Assembly: GCA_002085285.1 (NCBI GenBank) | Contig: NATK01000004.1 | Coordinates: forward strand, 1 to 20,712 | From: Candidatus Latescibacteria bacterium 4484_7 | GTDB lineage: Bacteria > Krumholzibacteriota > Krumholzibacteriia > Krumholzibacteriales > Krumholzibacteriaceae | Direction: 5' to 3' | DNA: 20,712 nucleotides | Shown here: piece by piece, positions 1 through 7,099 of the stretch | Layout: the number at the start of each line of letters is the position of its first letter | Numbering within the stretch: position 1 is the stretch's first letter | Program-made: the position numbers and the translations under genes | Notes under the pieces: generated by a model | What the model was told of the DNA's origin: nothing | Database searches by the model: none | Seen by the model: the letters and a program-made list of their open reading frames with translations, nothing else

Positions 1-189
1 CCAGAATTCATCGGTCGGATCTCTCATCTTGACCCTCCTCGTTATCCTGCCGAGCTCTTCGAACCTTTGAACGGTCCTCGTGCAGTCTTCGCACGACTCG
101 AGGTGTCTTTTGAACTCTTCCCTCTCTCCGGGGCTCATTACACCGTCGAGATATCGCAGCGGATCTATTTCAGAACGCGGACACGACAT
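1..189 (-). CDS. Partial anti-sigma factor, zinc-binding (ZAS/zf-HC2) domain
   Basis: Only the first 63 codons are inside the window; the gene runs off the left edge. It starts at ATG 189-187, with a GGGAG ribosome-binding sequence 9 bases upstream. The protein begins with a Cys at residue 3 and then shows the HxxxCxxC motif (H29, C33, C36) inside 'EFKRHLESCEDC', which is the zinc ligand pattern of ZAS-type anti-sigma factors. In that family the N-terminal domain binds and holds an ECF sigma factor. It lies 82 bases downstream of an ECF sigma gene on the same strand, the usual sigma/anti-sigma pairing. Whether a membrane segment follows cannot be seen. The family call is fairly safe; its partner and signal are inferred. 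Confidence 0.8.
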   Translation of the reverse strand, partial: MSCPRSEIDPLRYLDGVMSPGEREEFKRHLESCEDCTRTVQRFEELGRITRRVKMRDPTDEFW

Positions 190-271
190 TGGAATCAACT
201 CCCAAACTCAACCTTTGCAAAGCTTAGTCTCCGGTTCCGGAAACAACGATTCCAGCTCCTTCGTCCAAACA

Positions 272-748
272 TCAGAAATCGAATCCTTCCAGCAGCTCAT
301 AGAGTCTGTTCCTCGCATAGTACAATCTCGACATCCTGTGCTCGGGAGACAGTTTGAAGAGAGCCTCCCATATGATGCCGGCCCTCTCCGAGTAGGAAGC
401 GTAGCCCCCCGGAGTCTCATAGTCATCGGACCTGAACTCCAGCACATCTTCGGACAAAACCTTCAACTTGCGGCGGCTCTTGATGAAATTGAGACAGATA
501 TTCCTGAGAATCGTGTAGAACCACGGGAAAAAGGGCTTCGAGACATCGAAACTCTTTCTGGCCCTGTACACGGCGATAAACGCATCTTGCGACAGATCCC
601 TCGCATCCTCTACGTTACCGACGTAACCAAGCGCGACGGAGTATGCCGTTTTCATATACATCTTCACTATCCTTCCAAAGGCTTCCATATCGCCATTCTT
701 CCAGGCAATGATCGTATCTCCCGAGATATCTCCGTTCACTCTCTTCAT
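272..748 (-). CDS. ECF-type RNA polymerase sigma factor with region 4.2 internally deleted
   Basis: 158 residues, against about 180-190 for this family. Region 2 is intact: the 'AFGRIVKMYMKTAY' helix, 'DARDLSQDAFIAVYRARKSF', and 'PFFPWFYTILRNICLNFIKSRR' around residues 72-93, which bind the core enzyme and the -10 element. Region 4 begins normally with 'LFKLSPEHR' but jumps directly to 'MSRLYYARNRLYELLEG'. In family members about 27 residues (the '..ILR.F.GLSYEEIAE.LGI..GTV' part) lie between these two blocks. The first helices of the -35-recognising helix-turn-helix are therefore missing, while the reading frame is kept. The start is ATG 748; its ribosome-binding sequence is weak. An anti-sigma gene follows. 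It may be a non-functional or altered-specificity sigma, or an assembly artefact. Confidence 0.85.
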   Translation of the reverse strand: MKRVNGDISGDTIIAWKNGDMEAFGRIVKMYMKTAYSVALGYVGNVEDARDLSQDAFIAVYRARKSFDVSKPFFPWFYTILRNICLNFIKSRRKLKVLSEDVLEFRSDDYETPGGYASYSERAGIIWEALFKLSPEHRMSRLYYARNRLYELLEGFDF

Positions 749-777
749 CCTAATGGTACTAAAATCGAGCGGTAATC

Positions 778-806
778 TTTATTCAAAGACAATTCAACTT
801 TTTCAA
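778..806 (-). promoter_or_regulatory. Candidate sigma-70-like promoter for the ECF sigma gene
   Basis: On the minus strand TTGAAA (806-801) is followed after 17 bases by AATAAA (783-778), about 30 bases upstream of the sigma start codon. The -35 match is good and the -10 match is only partial. This is the best promoter-like pair in the 218-base gap 749-966, but the region is AT-rich, so chance matches are likely. Confidence 0.3.
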
Positions 807-890
807 AGCACCGATATGATCAGACAAAACGACAAATCGATTCTTGCAAATAAAATGTGCAGGTTGAATATCGAAAACATGATTGTGCAG

Positions 891-904
891 CGATAAAATT
901 ATCG
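891..904. repeat. Short perfect inverted repeat, operator-like
   Basis: CGATAA and TTATCG form 6-base arms around a 2-base centre in the gap between the DUF4870 gene and the sigma gene. No T-tract typical of an intrinsic terminator follows, so a protein-binding site is as likely as an RNA hairpin. The rest of the gap 749-966 shows nothing else convincing. Confidence 0.3.
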
Positions 905-966
905 AACACCCCCGTCAGCCGATCAATCACACAGGCACAAAACGAATTGTGAAAAAAGGAAATAGG

Positions 967-1344
967 TCAATTCCCCTCGCTGCCTGTTCCCGATTCGTTG
1001 TCCGTTCCCGAATCGTCGCCGCCGTAAACCTGCCTCCTGGCGATCTTTCCGATAATCGGGAGCTCGAACTGTCTCTCCATCAAGGCTTGATACATCATAA
1101 AGATCCCGACGACGACGATAACCAACGCCACTATTATATTGAGTACAGAAATCCACCCGAATATCAAACCTAGGATGACGAGAAATATCCACAGGAGAAT
1201 CGACTGTACGGCATGAAACCTCACCAGCTTGCTCTCCTTTTCGACGAAGAGAAACAGCAGTCCCCCCACAAGAGGAATGAAGTAACATATAACCCCGGCT
1301 ATTCCCTGAGGAACACCGGAGCTTCGCACCTTTTTTTCACTCAT
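967..1344 (-). CDS. DUF4870 / Tic20-like small membrane protein
   Basis: 125 residues. It has three hydrophobic segments at about residues 14-33, 48-66 and 67-88. The motif 'EKESKLVRFHAVQSILLW' between the first two is the hallmark of the DUF4870/Tic20-like family. The C-terminus is an acidic, Gly/Ser/Asp-rich cytoplasmic tail ('GGDDSGTDNESGTGSEGN'). The start ATG 1344 has GGAGG 7 bases upstream. The biochemical function of the family in bacteria is not established. The gene stands 108 bases after the FBPase gene and 218 bases before the sigma gene, so it may or may not share their transcript. Confidence 0.85.
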   Translation of the reverse strand: MSEKKVRSSGVPQGIAGVICYFIPLVGGLLFLFVEKESKLVRFHAVQSILLWIFLVILGLIFGWISVLNIIVALVIVVVGIFMMYQALMERQFELPIIGKIARRQVYGGDDSGTDNESGTGSEGN

Positions 1345-1452
1345 TCGGCAACCTCCATTTTTCGATCCGGAGCACCTTCAGCACCTTCCGCTCGTAAGAT
1401 ACCTCGGTCCGATCCGTTTACAATATACTAAAAGAAGGTAGATTCGGTTTGC

Positions 1453-2553
1453 CTATTTCCGCACCTTGAACTTCTTGTCTATCTTCTTCATGTTCTTTAC
1501 TATACCGCCATACTCCAGCTCGTCGTAGCCGAGCATCGCCGGACCAGAGAAGCCCTGGTCTCTAATGTCCATAGCCTTCCTCGAAACGTTGTTCCTCACA
1601 TAATCCCAGAACGGATGATCGAATGCATCCGCCGGTTCGGTGAGTTTACCCTCATGCACGCAGTAAGCGGCACAGCTCACTACAGGAGGCCCGTCAAAGA
1701 ATGAGATCGAGGAATTTTGTTTTACCGGCATCAGCGGCCCGTTGTGACTGCCCCTCATGAAACCGGCTACATAATGCCCCTTTGCATAAGGAGAAAGCAC
1801 CTCACCCGCAGCAGGGAAATCGCCCTGCACTCTGACTAGCATAACAGGATCATCCTTGCCCGTATAACGACCAGCGATGTTGTGAAGACGCGTCGTGCTG
1901 ACCGAGACGGCTATCTCACCGCTGTTTTTCGAGTATATCTTTTCGACGACGAATCTCTCATTGTCCCTCAGGAGGGTCGCTATGTCATATATCTCTTCAG
2001 GCGAATTCAGCGATACGACCCTGTCGCCTTCCGTATAAGAAACATCCATTATATTGAACCGAAAGCCGCTCGCCATTTTCGGGCTGAGTATCAAACCGCT
2101 GTTGTACATCGGATCGCAAAATCCAAGATAAAGGGGAAGGTTGTATGCGCCCGGATCCGTCTTGTCAGCCGCGAAGAAAAGGAAGGGTTCGTTCGGTCTC
2201 TCTTCGAACTCCATCTCGGCGACAGCCGGCCCCATTCCCTTGACGTTTCCGCTGAAAGCATCTTTGAGCAGATCCTGTCCTGCACCGTAAAGCCCCATCT
2301 CCTTGGCAAGCTCGGTGCCTGCCTTGAAGGCATCCCAAGCGAGCTTGTGAATGTCAGCGTCTCCCTCGCCCCTGCTGTGACTGAACAGAATCGCTATATC
2401 ATCCCCCGTGGAACTTATGCGAAAATCGTGGATTAGTTTCGTTCCTTTGTCTTCGATGTAGTCCCTAACCCTTGCCTTCAATCTCTCCCCTGGAATTATA
2501 TGCCCACCGATCGATCCTATATCTGCCTTGATGACAGTAAGACTAACCTTCAT
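1453..2553 (-). CDS. fbp: Archaeal-type (class V) fructose-1,6-bisphosphate aldolase/phosphatase
   Basis: 366 residues from ATG 2553. This start is chosen because AGGAGG lies 8 bases upstream and because family proteins begin with an 'M..T.IKAD.G...GH' block, here 'MKVSLTVIKADIGSIGGH'; the frame is open further upstream but that part overlaps the preceding gene and looks unrelated. Metal- and phosphate-binding blocks are visible: D11, H18, 'STGDDIAIL' near 50, 'GAGQDLLKDAFSGNVKGMGP' near 90-109, and 'AGRYTGKDDPV' with Y230 and K233, the positions of the catalytic Tyr and Schiff-base Lys in characterised enzymes. 'FMRGSHNGPLMPV' and 'FDGPPVV' follow. The bifunctional enzyme condenses triose phosphates to fructose-1,6-bisphosphate and dephosphorylates it to fructose-6-phosphate, committing carbon to gluconeogenesis. 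It is common in archaea and in deep-branching bacteria. All key residues appear intact. Confidence 0.95.
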   Translation of the reverse strand: MKVSLTVIKADIGSIGGHIIPGERLKARVRDYIEDKGTKLIHDFRISSTGDDIAILFSHSRGEGDADIHKLAWDAFKAGTELAKEMGLYGAGQDLLKDAFSGNVKGMGPAVAEMEFEERPNEPFLFFAADKTDPGAYNLPLYLGFCDPMYNSGLILSPKMASGFRFNIMDVSYTEGDRVVSLNSPEEIYDIATLLRDNERFVVEKIYSKNSGEIAVSVSTTRLHNIAGRYTGKDDPVMLVRVQGDFPAAGEVLSPYAKGHYVAGFMRGSHNGPLMPVKQNSSISFFDGPPVVSCAAYCVHEGKLTEPADAFDHPFWDYVRNNVSRKAMDIRDQGFSGPAMLGYDELEYGGIVKNMKKIDKKFKVRK

Positions 2554-2611
2554 TCCCTGAACCTCCTTGGTTGATTTGAATCTCTCATGAGTCATTCTAC
2601 TACAAAGTAAA

Positions 2612-3373
2612 TCAGATTGTAATCTGAAAAAGGTCTTCCGCAATATAAATTTCACCGTCGAAGATCTCGCTTATAACCCCTTTGATATCTGTCGATTCCA
2701 CCTCAGGATACATATGAACGACGACGAGCTTTTTCACACGGCTTTGCTCCGCCGTCATCCCGACTTTAGAGGGAGTCATGTGGCCTTTTCTGCTATGGCT
2801 ATCGGGGAAAGAACATTCTGATATCAATGTGTCGGCTCCATTTGCCAAGCTTACAAGATCCAACGTGTATTCCGTGTCGCCGGAGTACACCAGACTTTTC
2901 CCACGATAATCGATCCTATAGGCGAGCGCAGGAGCTTCCCCGTGCACCATAGGCGCCGTTCGAACCTTGATACCGCCGGGCAACGATAACGCCGCGGTGC
3001 CGAGCTCGACGAGGTCGACGAAGAATTTCCTGGGCTTAGTCGATCCGTAGAGCAAATTCATCCTCTGAAAAAACCACCTTAGACCGCTCGGACCGTATAC
3101 CGTGACAGTGTGCAGTTCGTCTTCCAATTCGATCTGGTTCAAAGCGGCCATCATATGGGGCAACCCGAGGGTATGATCGGGATGAAGGTGCGTTATGAAG
3201 ATCCTGCCTATGTCGGAGAATCGATAATGGATCTTCGCCATTGAATCGACGGTACACGGGCCGCAATCCAGAAGAAGAGAACGATCCTCGATCTCTACGA
3301 GAATCGAAGTTGCTCTTCTGTCGCTCGTCGGGATGATTGTCCCTGAACCCAATATAGTCGCGCCGAATCTCAC
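2612..3373 (-). CDS. RNase Z-like metallo-beta-lactamase fold hydrolase
   Basis: 253 residues, starting with GTG 3373 behind a GGTGGGG ribosome-binding sequence; the upstream gene stops 13 bases before. The metal-binding motif HxHxDH is at residues 62-67 ('THLHPDH'), with further ligands at H144, D166 ('YSGDTEY'), H198 ('KGHMTP') and H220 ('VVHMYP'). This pattern and the N-terminal 'ILGSGTIIPTSDRRATS' are those of the RNase Z/arylsulfatase-like branch. A true tRNA 3' processing RNase Z would normally have the long flexible arm; none is apparent, so the substrate is uncertain. It lies between the DUF62 gene and the FBPase gene and is probably co-transcribed with both. Confidence 0.88.
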   Translation of the reverse strand: MRFGATILGSGTIIPTSDRRATSILVEIEDRSLLLDCGPCTVDSMAKIHYRFSDIGRIFITHLHPDHTLGLPHMMAALNQIELEDELHTVTVYGPSGLRWFFQRMNLLYGSTKPRKFFVDLVELGTAALSLPGGIKVRTAPMVHGEAPALAYRIDYRGKSLVYSGDTEYTLDLVSLANGADTLISECSFPDSHSRKGHMTPSKVGMTAEQSRVKKLVVVHMYPEVESTDIKGVISEIFDGEIYIAEDLFQITI

Positions 3374-3386
3374 CGACCAGCCCCAC

Positions 3387-4208
3387 CTATACAGCCACAG
3401 TTATCTCAAGAGATTTTTTCTCTCTAAGATTCAGAATCTTGAATGCACTCCCTCTATTGACGGCAATCTCGAGAAAACCCCAGCTATTGATAAGAGCGAT
3501 CAACTTTCCTCTCTCCCCCTGCTGATAGTAACGCTTCACGCCCCTTATTTTTTGCCCCCCTACTTTTACCATTACGCGGTCCCACTGAATATCTTCGCCG
3601 AACGCCTCGATTATGAAATCCTCCTTGATGTTCGTGATGATATTTCCGAAAGAATCCACATATACAGCCTTACCATGGATCACATCGTCGTCGAATACGG
3701 GCAGAAGAACCGGAACATTCATCACCGAATCCGCCTCTTCGCCCATATCCTCGGGTTTCACACCAAGCGAGAGGTAAGCGGCTATGGGCGCAAAAATGTC
3801 TCTCCCATAGAAGGTCGATCCCTTGACCTCGAGTGTGTATTTGCCCGGTTTGACTTCGAACACCCTGTCAACATCGCTGTATTCAAAGACACAGCTCAAA
3901 ATGCCGTTGTCCGGTGCAACAAACAAATAATCGCCGGCACGAGCTACGAGGTTCTTTCTCTTACCACCGACCCCGGGATCTACCACTGCATAAAAAATCG
4001 TCCCTGCGGGAAAATACCGAAAGCTGTTTCCGAGAATAAAACTCCCCTCTCTTACATCTTGGCTCGAAATGTCATGGCAGAGATCGATTATCGTAGCCGA
4101 GGGATTGATGCCCAATATAACCCCCTTGACCACTCCTATGTACCAGTTGTTCCAGCCAAAATCGGTGAGAAGGGCTATCGTGGATTCCTTTCCCTTCTTT
4201 GCAGGCAT
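3387..4208 (-). CDS. SAM hydroxide adenosyltransferase (DUF62 family)
   Basis: 273 residues; ATG 4208 with GGGGAGG 9 bases upstream. Characteristic blocks are 'ALLTDFGWNNWYIGVVKG' at 12-29, 'VVDPGVGGKRK' at 75-85, 'FVAPDNGILS' near 96-105, 'TFYGRDIFAPIAAYL', 'YVDSFGNIITNI', and the C-terminal 'INSWGFLEIAVNRGSA'. Family members cleave S-adenosylmethionine with water to adenosine and methionine; the related halogenases use fluoride or chloride. The catalytic triad described for the hydrolases is Asp-Arg-His. Asp77 and Arg84 are present, but the expected His in 'TFHGRD' is Tyr134 here (TAT codon at 3809-3807). The C-terminal domain is complete and there is no sign of frame damage. The physiological role in bacteria is unclear. 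Confidence 0.93.
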   Translation of the reverse strand: MPAKKGKESTIALLTDFGWNNWYIGVVKGVILGINPSATIIDLCHDISSQDVREGSFILGNSFRYFPAGTIFYAVVDPGVGGKRKNLVARAGDYLFVAPDNGILSCVFEYSDVDRVFEVKPGKYTLEVKGSTFYGRDIFAPIAAYLSLGVKPEDMGEEADSVMNVPVLLPVFDDDVIHGKAVYVDSFGNIITNIKEDFIIEAFGEDIQWDRVMVKVGGQKIRGVKRYYQQGERGKLIALINSWGFLEIAVNRGSAFKILNLREKKSLEITVAV

Positions 4209-4246
4209 TTCGGATCGCCTCCCCTCGAGCTTACCCTTAACGACCT

Positions 4247-4276
4247 TCCCGGCCTAATCATTCACCCCAGCCGGGA
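4247..4276 (-). repeat. Inverted repeat in the patatin/DUF62 gap
   Basis: On the minus strand TCCCGGC and GCCGGGA form 7-base arms separated by a 16-base loop, 38 bases upstream of the DUF62 start. No run of T follows, so it does not look like a Rho-independent terminator. It may be a weak RNA stem in the leader. Confidence 0.3.
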
Positions 4277-4314
4277 GACGATTTTGAAAGAATCAATCAT
4301 GTCGAAGTGAAAAA

Positions 4315-5151
4315 TCAACCAGCACTTCTGCCAGGCACACCTGTTAAAAACCGCCTCAACTTGCCTGTGAAAGAGGCATATCTCCCTATCGCCTCTTTGA
4401 GAGCAGCCATCTCAGCTACTGCAGTCACATAACCTACCTCTATCAAATCGGCTGCCTTGTTGAGTGCAAACGGGCTGAACCGTTCCACATCCGGTCTTAT
4501 TACGAAATCCGCCACCTTTTCCGATTCGAGAGCATTTAGATTAGCAATGAAACCTGTAACCTCCATTATCACTTCTACGAGATGCCTGGGCCTCTTCCTT
4601 TTGCCGCTCTCATATCCGAGATTCACGCCGATTCTGAACATTTCCCCGAATTCGGAGAGAGCCTTGACCGGCATATACTCGACAATCCCGCCATCGACGA
4701 AACTGTGTCCCTCTATTTCGACCGGTGTGTATACTTCCGGAATACTGCTGCTCGCCTGGCAGGCTATTGCCACCTCACCCTCCTTGAATATCTTCTTTTC
4801 TCCCGTGGTTAGGTCTGCCGCCACCACAACAGTCGGGATCTTCAAGTCGCGGAAACATATCTCTCCGATCTGATCTATAACGAATTCCCTTATCTTATTA
4901 CTCGATAGAAGCCCGAGCTTAGGCAGCGTCAACCCTGCGAGCTTTCGCCAGCTCAAGCTCTCGGCGAGGTTTTCCATTTCCTCAATACTTTTTCCCGATG
5001 CATAAAAGGCAGCTACCAGCGAGCCGCCGCTCGTGCCACTGAGATAATCAATCTCGATACCGTGCTCTTCGAAGGCCTTGAGAATGCCTATGTGTGCCAT
5101 GCTCCTCGCAGTCCCACCGCTCAAAGCTACTCCGATCCTTACCTTTCCCAC
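4315..5151 (-). CDS. Patatin-like phospholipase (RssA/NTE family)
   Basis: 278 residues from ATG 5151, with GGAGG 8 bases upstream. The serine-aspartate catalytic dyad is visible: nucleophile S41 in 'GTSGG' and D153 in 'VDGG'. The oxyanion-hole loop reads 'LSGGTARSMAHIG', where the family more often has GGGxRG; similar Thr-containing loops occur in bacterial members, so activity is still likely. There is no signal peptide and no membrane segment, so it is probably a cytoplasmic acyl hydrolase acting on membrane lipids or lysophospholipids. It follows two HDOD genes after a 125-base gap. A functional link with them or with motility is not shown by the sequence. Confidence 0.92.
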   Translation of the reverse strand: MGKVRIGVALSGGTARSMAHIGILKAFEEHGIEIDYLSGTSGGSLVAAFYASGKSIEEMENLAESLSWRKLAGLTLPKLGLLSSNKIREFVIDQIGEICFRDLKIPTVVVAADLTTGEKKIFKEGEVAIACQASSSIPEVYTPVEIEGHSFVDGGIVEYMPVKALSEFGEMFRIGVNLGYESGKRKRPRHLVEVIMEVTGFIANLNALESEKVADFVIRPDVERFSPFALNKAADLIEVGYVTAVAEMAALKEAIGRYASFTGKLRRFLTGVPGRSAG

Positions 5152-5276
5152 TCGCTTGCCTCCATACTCTCATTTATACCGATAGAACCCGACATTGAGT
5201 TCGGTGATTACATAATCGCACAACTCGTGAATCATTTGCAAGGAAAGGATTGCTCGCGGCGGGCAAGAGGAATTCG

Positions 5277-6179
5277 TCAAAATAGATTTATCAGCTCAAC
5301 TGCGAGGTCGAGCTCAGATTTTACCTCATTGGAAAAACTTTCCAGGAAGCCCTCATCGATACCGAACAGGTCTTTTATCCTACCATCGGGCTCTTCGTGC
5401 AGAAAATCTCCCGGAAAACCGAACCGAAGAGAGCGCACGATAGAGTCTGCGAACTTCACAATACCTGTCTCGATGAGGTGCATATCTTCGATATCGTCTA
5501 TTTCCTTCTCGTGGTCAGCTATGATGTTCTTGATCTCATCGGAAAAGTTCCAGTGCTCAGAAAACAACTTGCCTACGAAAGCATGATCGGTACCGAATAT
5601 CTCCCTCTCTGCCTCTAAGATGCGTATTCCTCTTTTCGTAGAAATCGCAAGAGCGCCTCCGAACTCTTCCGGCATGATAATACTAAAGACAAATTTGCCT
5701 ATGTCGTGAAGGATCCCGGCACAGAATACGTTTTCGACATTGACTCCGTCGATCTTCCCCGCAAAGGTCCGGGAAGCGACCCCAACGCCTATAGAATGTT
5801 TCCAGAAATCTTTCAGAGAAAAATATTTGTTTATCCGCTTCTTCTTTTTAAAGACAGAAGCGACCGAAGCTGCTATCGCTATCGTCTTTACGGATTCGAA
5901 CCCGATGTTCACAACCGCATTCTTTACATTGCTGACCTTTGAAACCGAATGATAATACGAAGAATTTGCGACTCGCAGTACCTTTGCTGTGAGGGTTTGA
6001 TCCAGCGATATCACCTTTTCAAGGTCCGCAGGAGTAGAATCGGGAGAATCACATAACCTCCAAATCTTCAATAGAACCGAAGGTATGGTAGGGAGGTCGT
6101 TGACCTTTGCTATGACTTTCTCCAAATTCTTTTCTTTATCCTGCGACCTTGCCTGGTCTTCGGTACCGGCTACAGACAT
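5277..6179 (-). CDS. HDOD domain signalling protein (downstream copy)
   Basis: 300 residues; ATG 6179 with AAAGGA upstream. A charged N-terminal stretch of about 20 residues precedes an HDOD domain, recognised by 'LPTIPSVLLKIWRLCDSPDSTPADLEKVISLDQTLTAKVLRVANS' spread over 29-73, then 'GILHDIGK'. HDOD proteins are relatives of HD-type phosphodiesterases that usually act as signalling scaffolds. The metal-ligand pattern is fairly complete here: H128, H158-D159, H199 and H223. It could be catalytic, but the family is mostly thought inactive. It starts 37 bases after the stop of a second HDOD gene, so the two form a tandem pair that is probably an old duplication. No receiver or GGDEF domain is attached. 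Confidence 0.9.
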   Translation of the reverse strand: MSVAGTEDQARSQDKEKNLEKVIAKVNDLPTIPSVLLKIWRLCDSPDSTPADLEKVISLDQTLTAKVLRVANSSYYHSVSKVSNVKNAVVNIGFESVKTIAIAASVASVFKKKKRINKYFSLKDFWKHSIGVGVASRTFAGKIDGVNVENVFCAGILHDIGKFVFSIIMPEEFGGALAISTKRGIRILEAEREIFGTDHAFVGKLFSEHWNFSDEIKNIIADHEKEIDDIEDMHLIETGIVKFADSIVRSLRFGFPGDFLHEEPDGRIKDLFGIDEGFLESFSNEVKSELDLAVELINLF

Positions 6180-6216
6180 GGCAATCCTTTCGACATCACT
6201 GGAATCAAACCCATCA

Positions 6217-7086
6217 CTACATAAACGTGTTCATTTCCTGCTTCATCATATATCTCGTAAGATGCTCGATCCCTTCGATCATCTGTTCGTTAAGCCCCAA
6301 TGCAACAGCAGAATATTCCTGAGAAAGGTCAATATCCGGTTCATTGATAAAACCTATGCCGAGCTTATGGCAAATCCTGTTTGCAAAATCGATATAGTAA
6401 ACGAGCTGGCTCTCCACTTGAAGATCGCTTGTTACTGCATGGTGGTTCCTCACTGCCTCTTCAAAATCACCTGTGAACTTCCATTTGCCCATCAGATGAG
6501 CTCCTACTTCAGCATGTGTGAATCCCAGTTTCTCCATCTCGACCTCGGAAAAATGCCTCCCCGTGTTGTAAACTTCTTCTATGACAGAATCGAATATCTC
6601 AGGGACCTTTTGAAGGAGAACGAGCTTGCCTATATCGTGGAGAAGGCCTCCGAGGAATGCTTGCTCCACAAATCGACTGTTGATCTTTTGAGCTACAGCT
6701 CGTGCTGTCAGAGCTGCACCGACGGAATGCTCCCACAAGAGCTTGTCCTTTAGACCGAAAACCTTCCCCTTGTTCATGAACTTGTATAGGTTCTTTGTGG
6801 CGTTCATCACAGAGAGGCTTTTGATCGTGTTGAATCCGAGCATGACGATAGCATCGGTCAGTGTCTCGATCTTTCGACTTCTCGCGTAGAGAGCTGAATT
6901 GGCGATCTTGAGAATCTGGCTCGTCAACCCCTGATCCTTCGAGATCACCTCCTGAAGGTCCTGGGCACTTGCTGACGAATCGCCGACTATCTCCATCACC
7001 TTTCTCGCCACATAAGGCATGGGAGGAAGATCACCGGTGATCATGATGATCTTCTTCAGCGATGGGGCCTTGCTTTCTACAACCAT
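6217..7086 (-). CDS. HDOD domain signalling protein (upstream copy)
   Basis: 289 residues starting at ATG 7086; the purine-rich sequence just upstream is very close to the ATG, so the exact start is less sure (the Met at residue 15 is an alternative). HDOD features are 'GDLPPMPYVARKVMEIV', 'ISKDQGLTSQILKIANSALY', 'AIVMLGFNTIKSLSV', H120 in 'WEHSVGAAL', H150-D151 in 'GLLHDIGK', H191 in 'FTHAEVGAHLMGKW', and H215/H216. All positions used as metal ligands in HD phosphodiesterases can be matched. Together with the next gene it forms a tandem HDOD pair placed directly after flagellar genes. HDOD proteins elsewhere link second-messenger signals to motility and adhesion; that role here is an inference from position. 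Confidence 0.9.
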   Translation of the reverse strand: MVVESKAPSLKKIIMITGDLPPMPYVARKVMEIVGDSSASAQDLQEVISKDQGLTSQILKIANSALYARSRKIETLTDAIVMLGFNTIKSLSVMNATKNLYKFMNKGKVFGLKDKLLWEHSVGAALTARAVAQKINSRFVEQAFLGGLLHDIGKLVLLQKVPEIFDSVIEEVYNTGRHFSEVEMEKLGFTHAEVGAHLMGKWKFTGDFEEAVRNHHAVTSDLQVESQLVYYIDFANRICHKLGIGFINEPDIDLSQEYSAVALGLNEQMIEGIEHLTRYMMKQEMNTFM

Positions 7087-7099
7087 AACCTTCTCTTTC

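Noticed and set aside
80..775. 231-codon open frame on the plus strand
   Set aside because: It is antisense to the sigma and anti-sigma genes, whose protein motifs are unmistakable.
2613..2626. Inverted repeat CAGATT-GT-AATCTG as a terminator
   Set aside because: It lies over the last codons of the metallo-hydrolase gene, has short AT-rich arms and is not followed by a T-run on the coding strand.
2554..2655. Upstream start for the FBPase (34 extra residues)
   Set aside because: The extra part overlaps the metallo-hydrolase gene and has no family similarity, while the internal ATG at 2553 has an excellent AGGAGG site.
3387..4208. Annotating the DUF62 protein as a SAM fluorinase or chlorinase
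   Set aside because: The DPGVG block and the Asp and Arg of the hydrolase triad are present, whereas halogenases have a 'YPATG' type block here. Only one residue looks halogenase-like.
3333..4310. 325-codon open frame on the plus strand
   Set aside because: It is antisense to the clearly recognised DUF62 gene and shows no family features.
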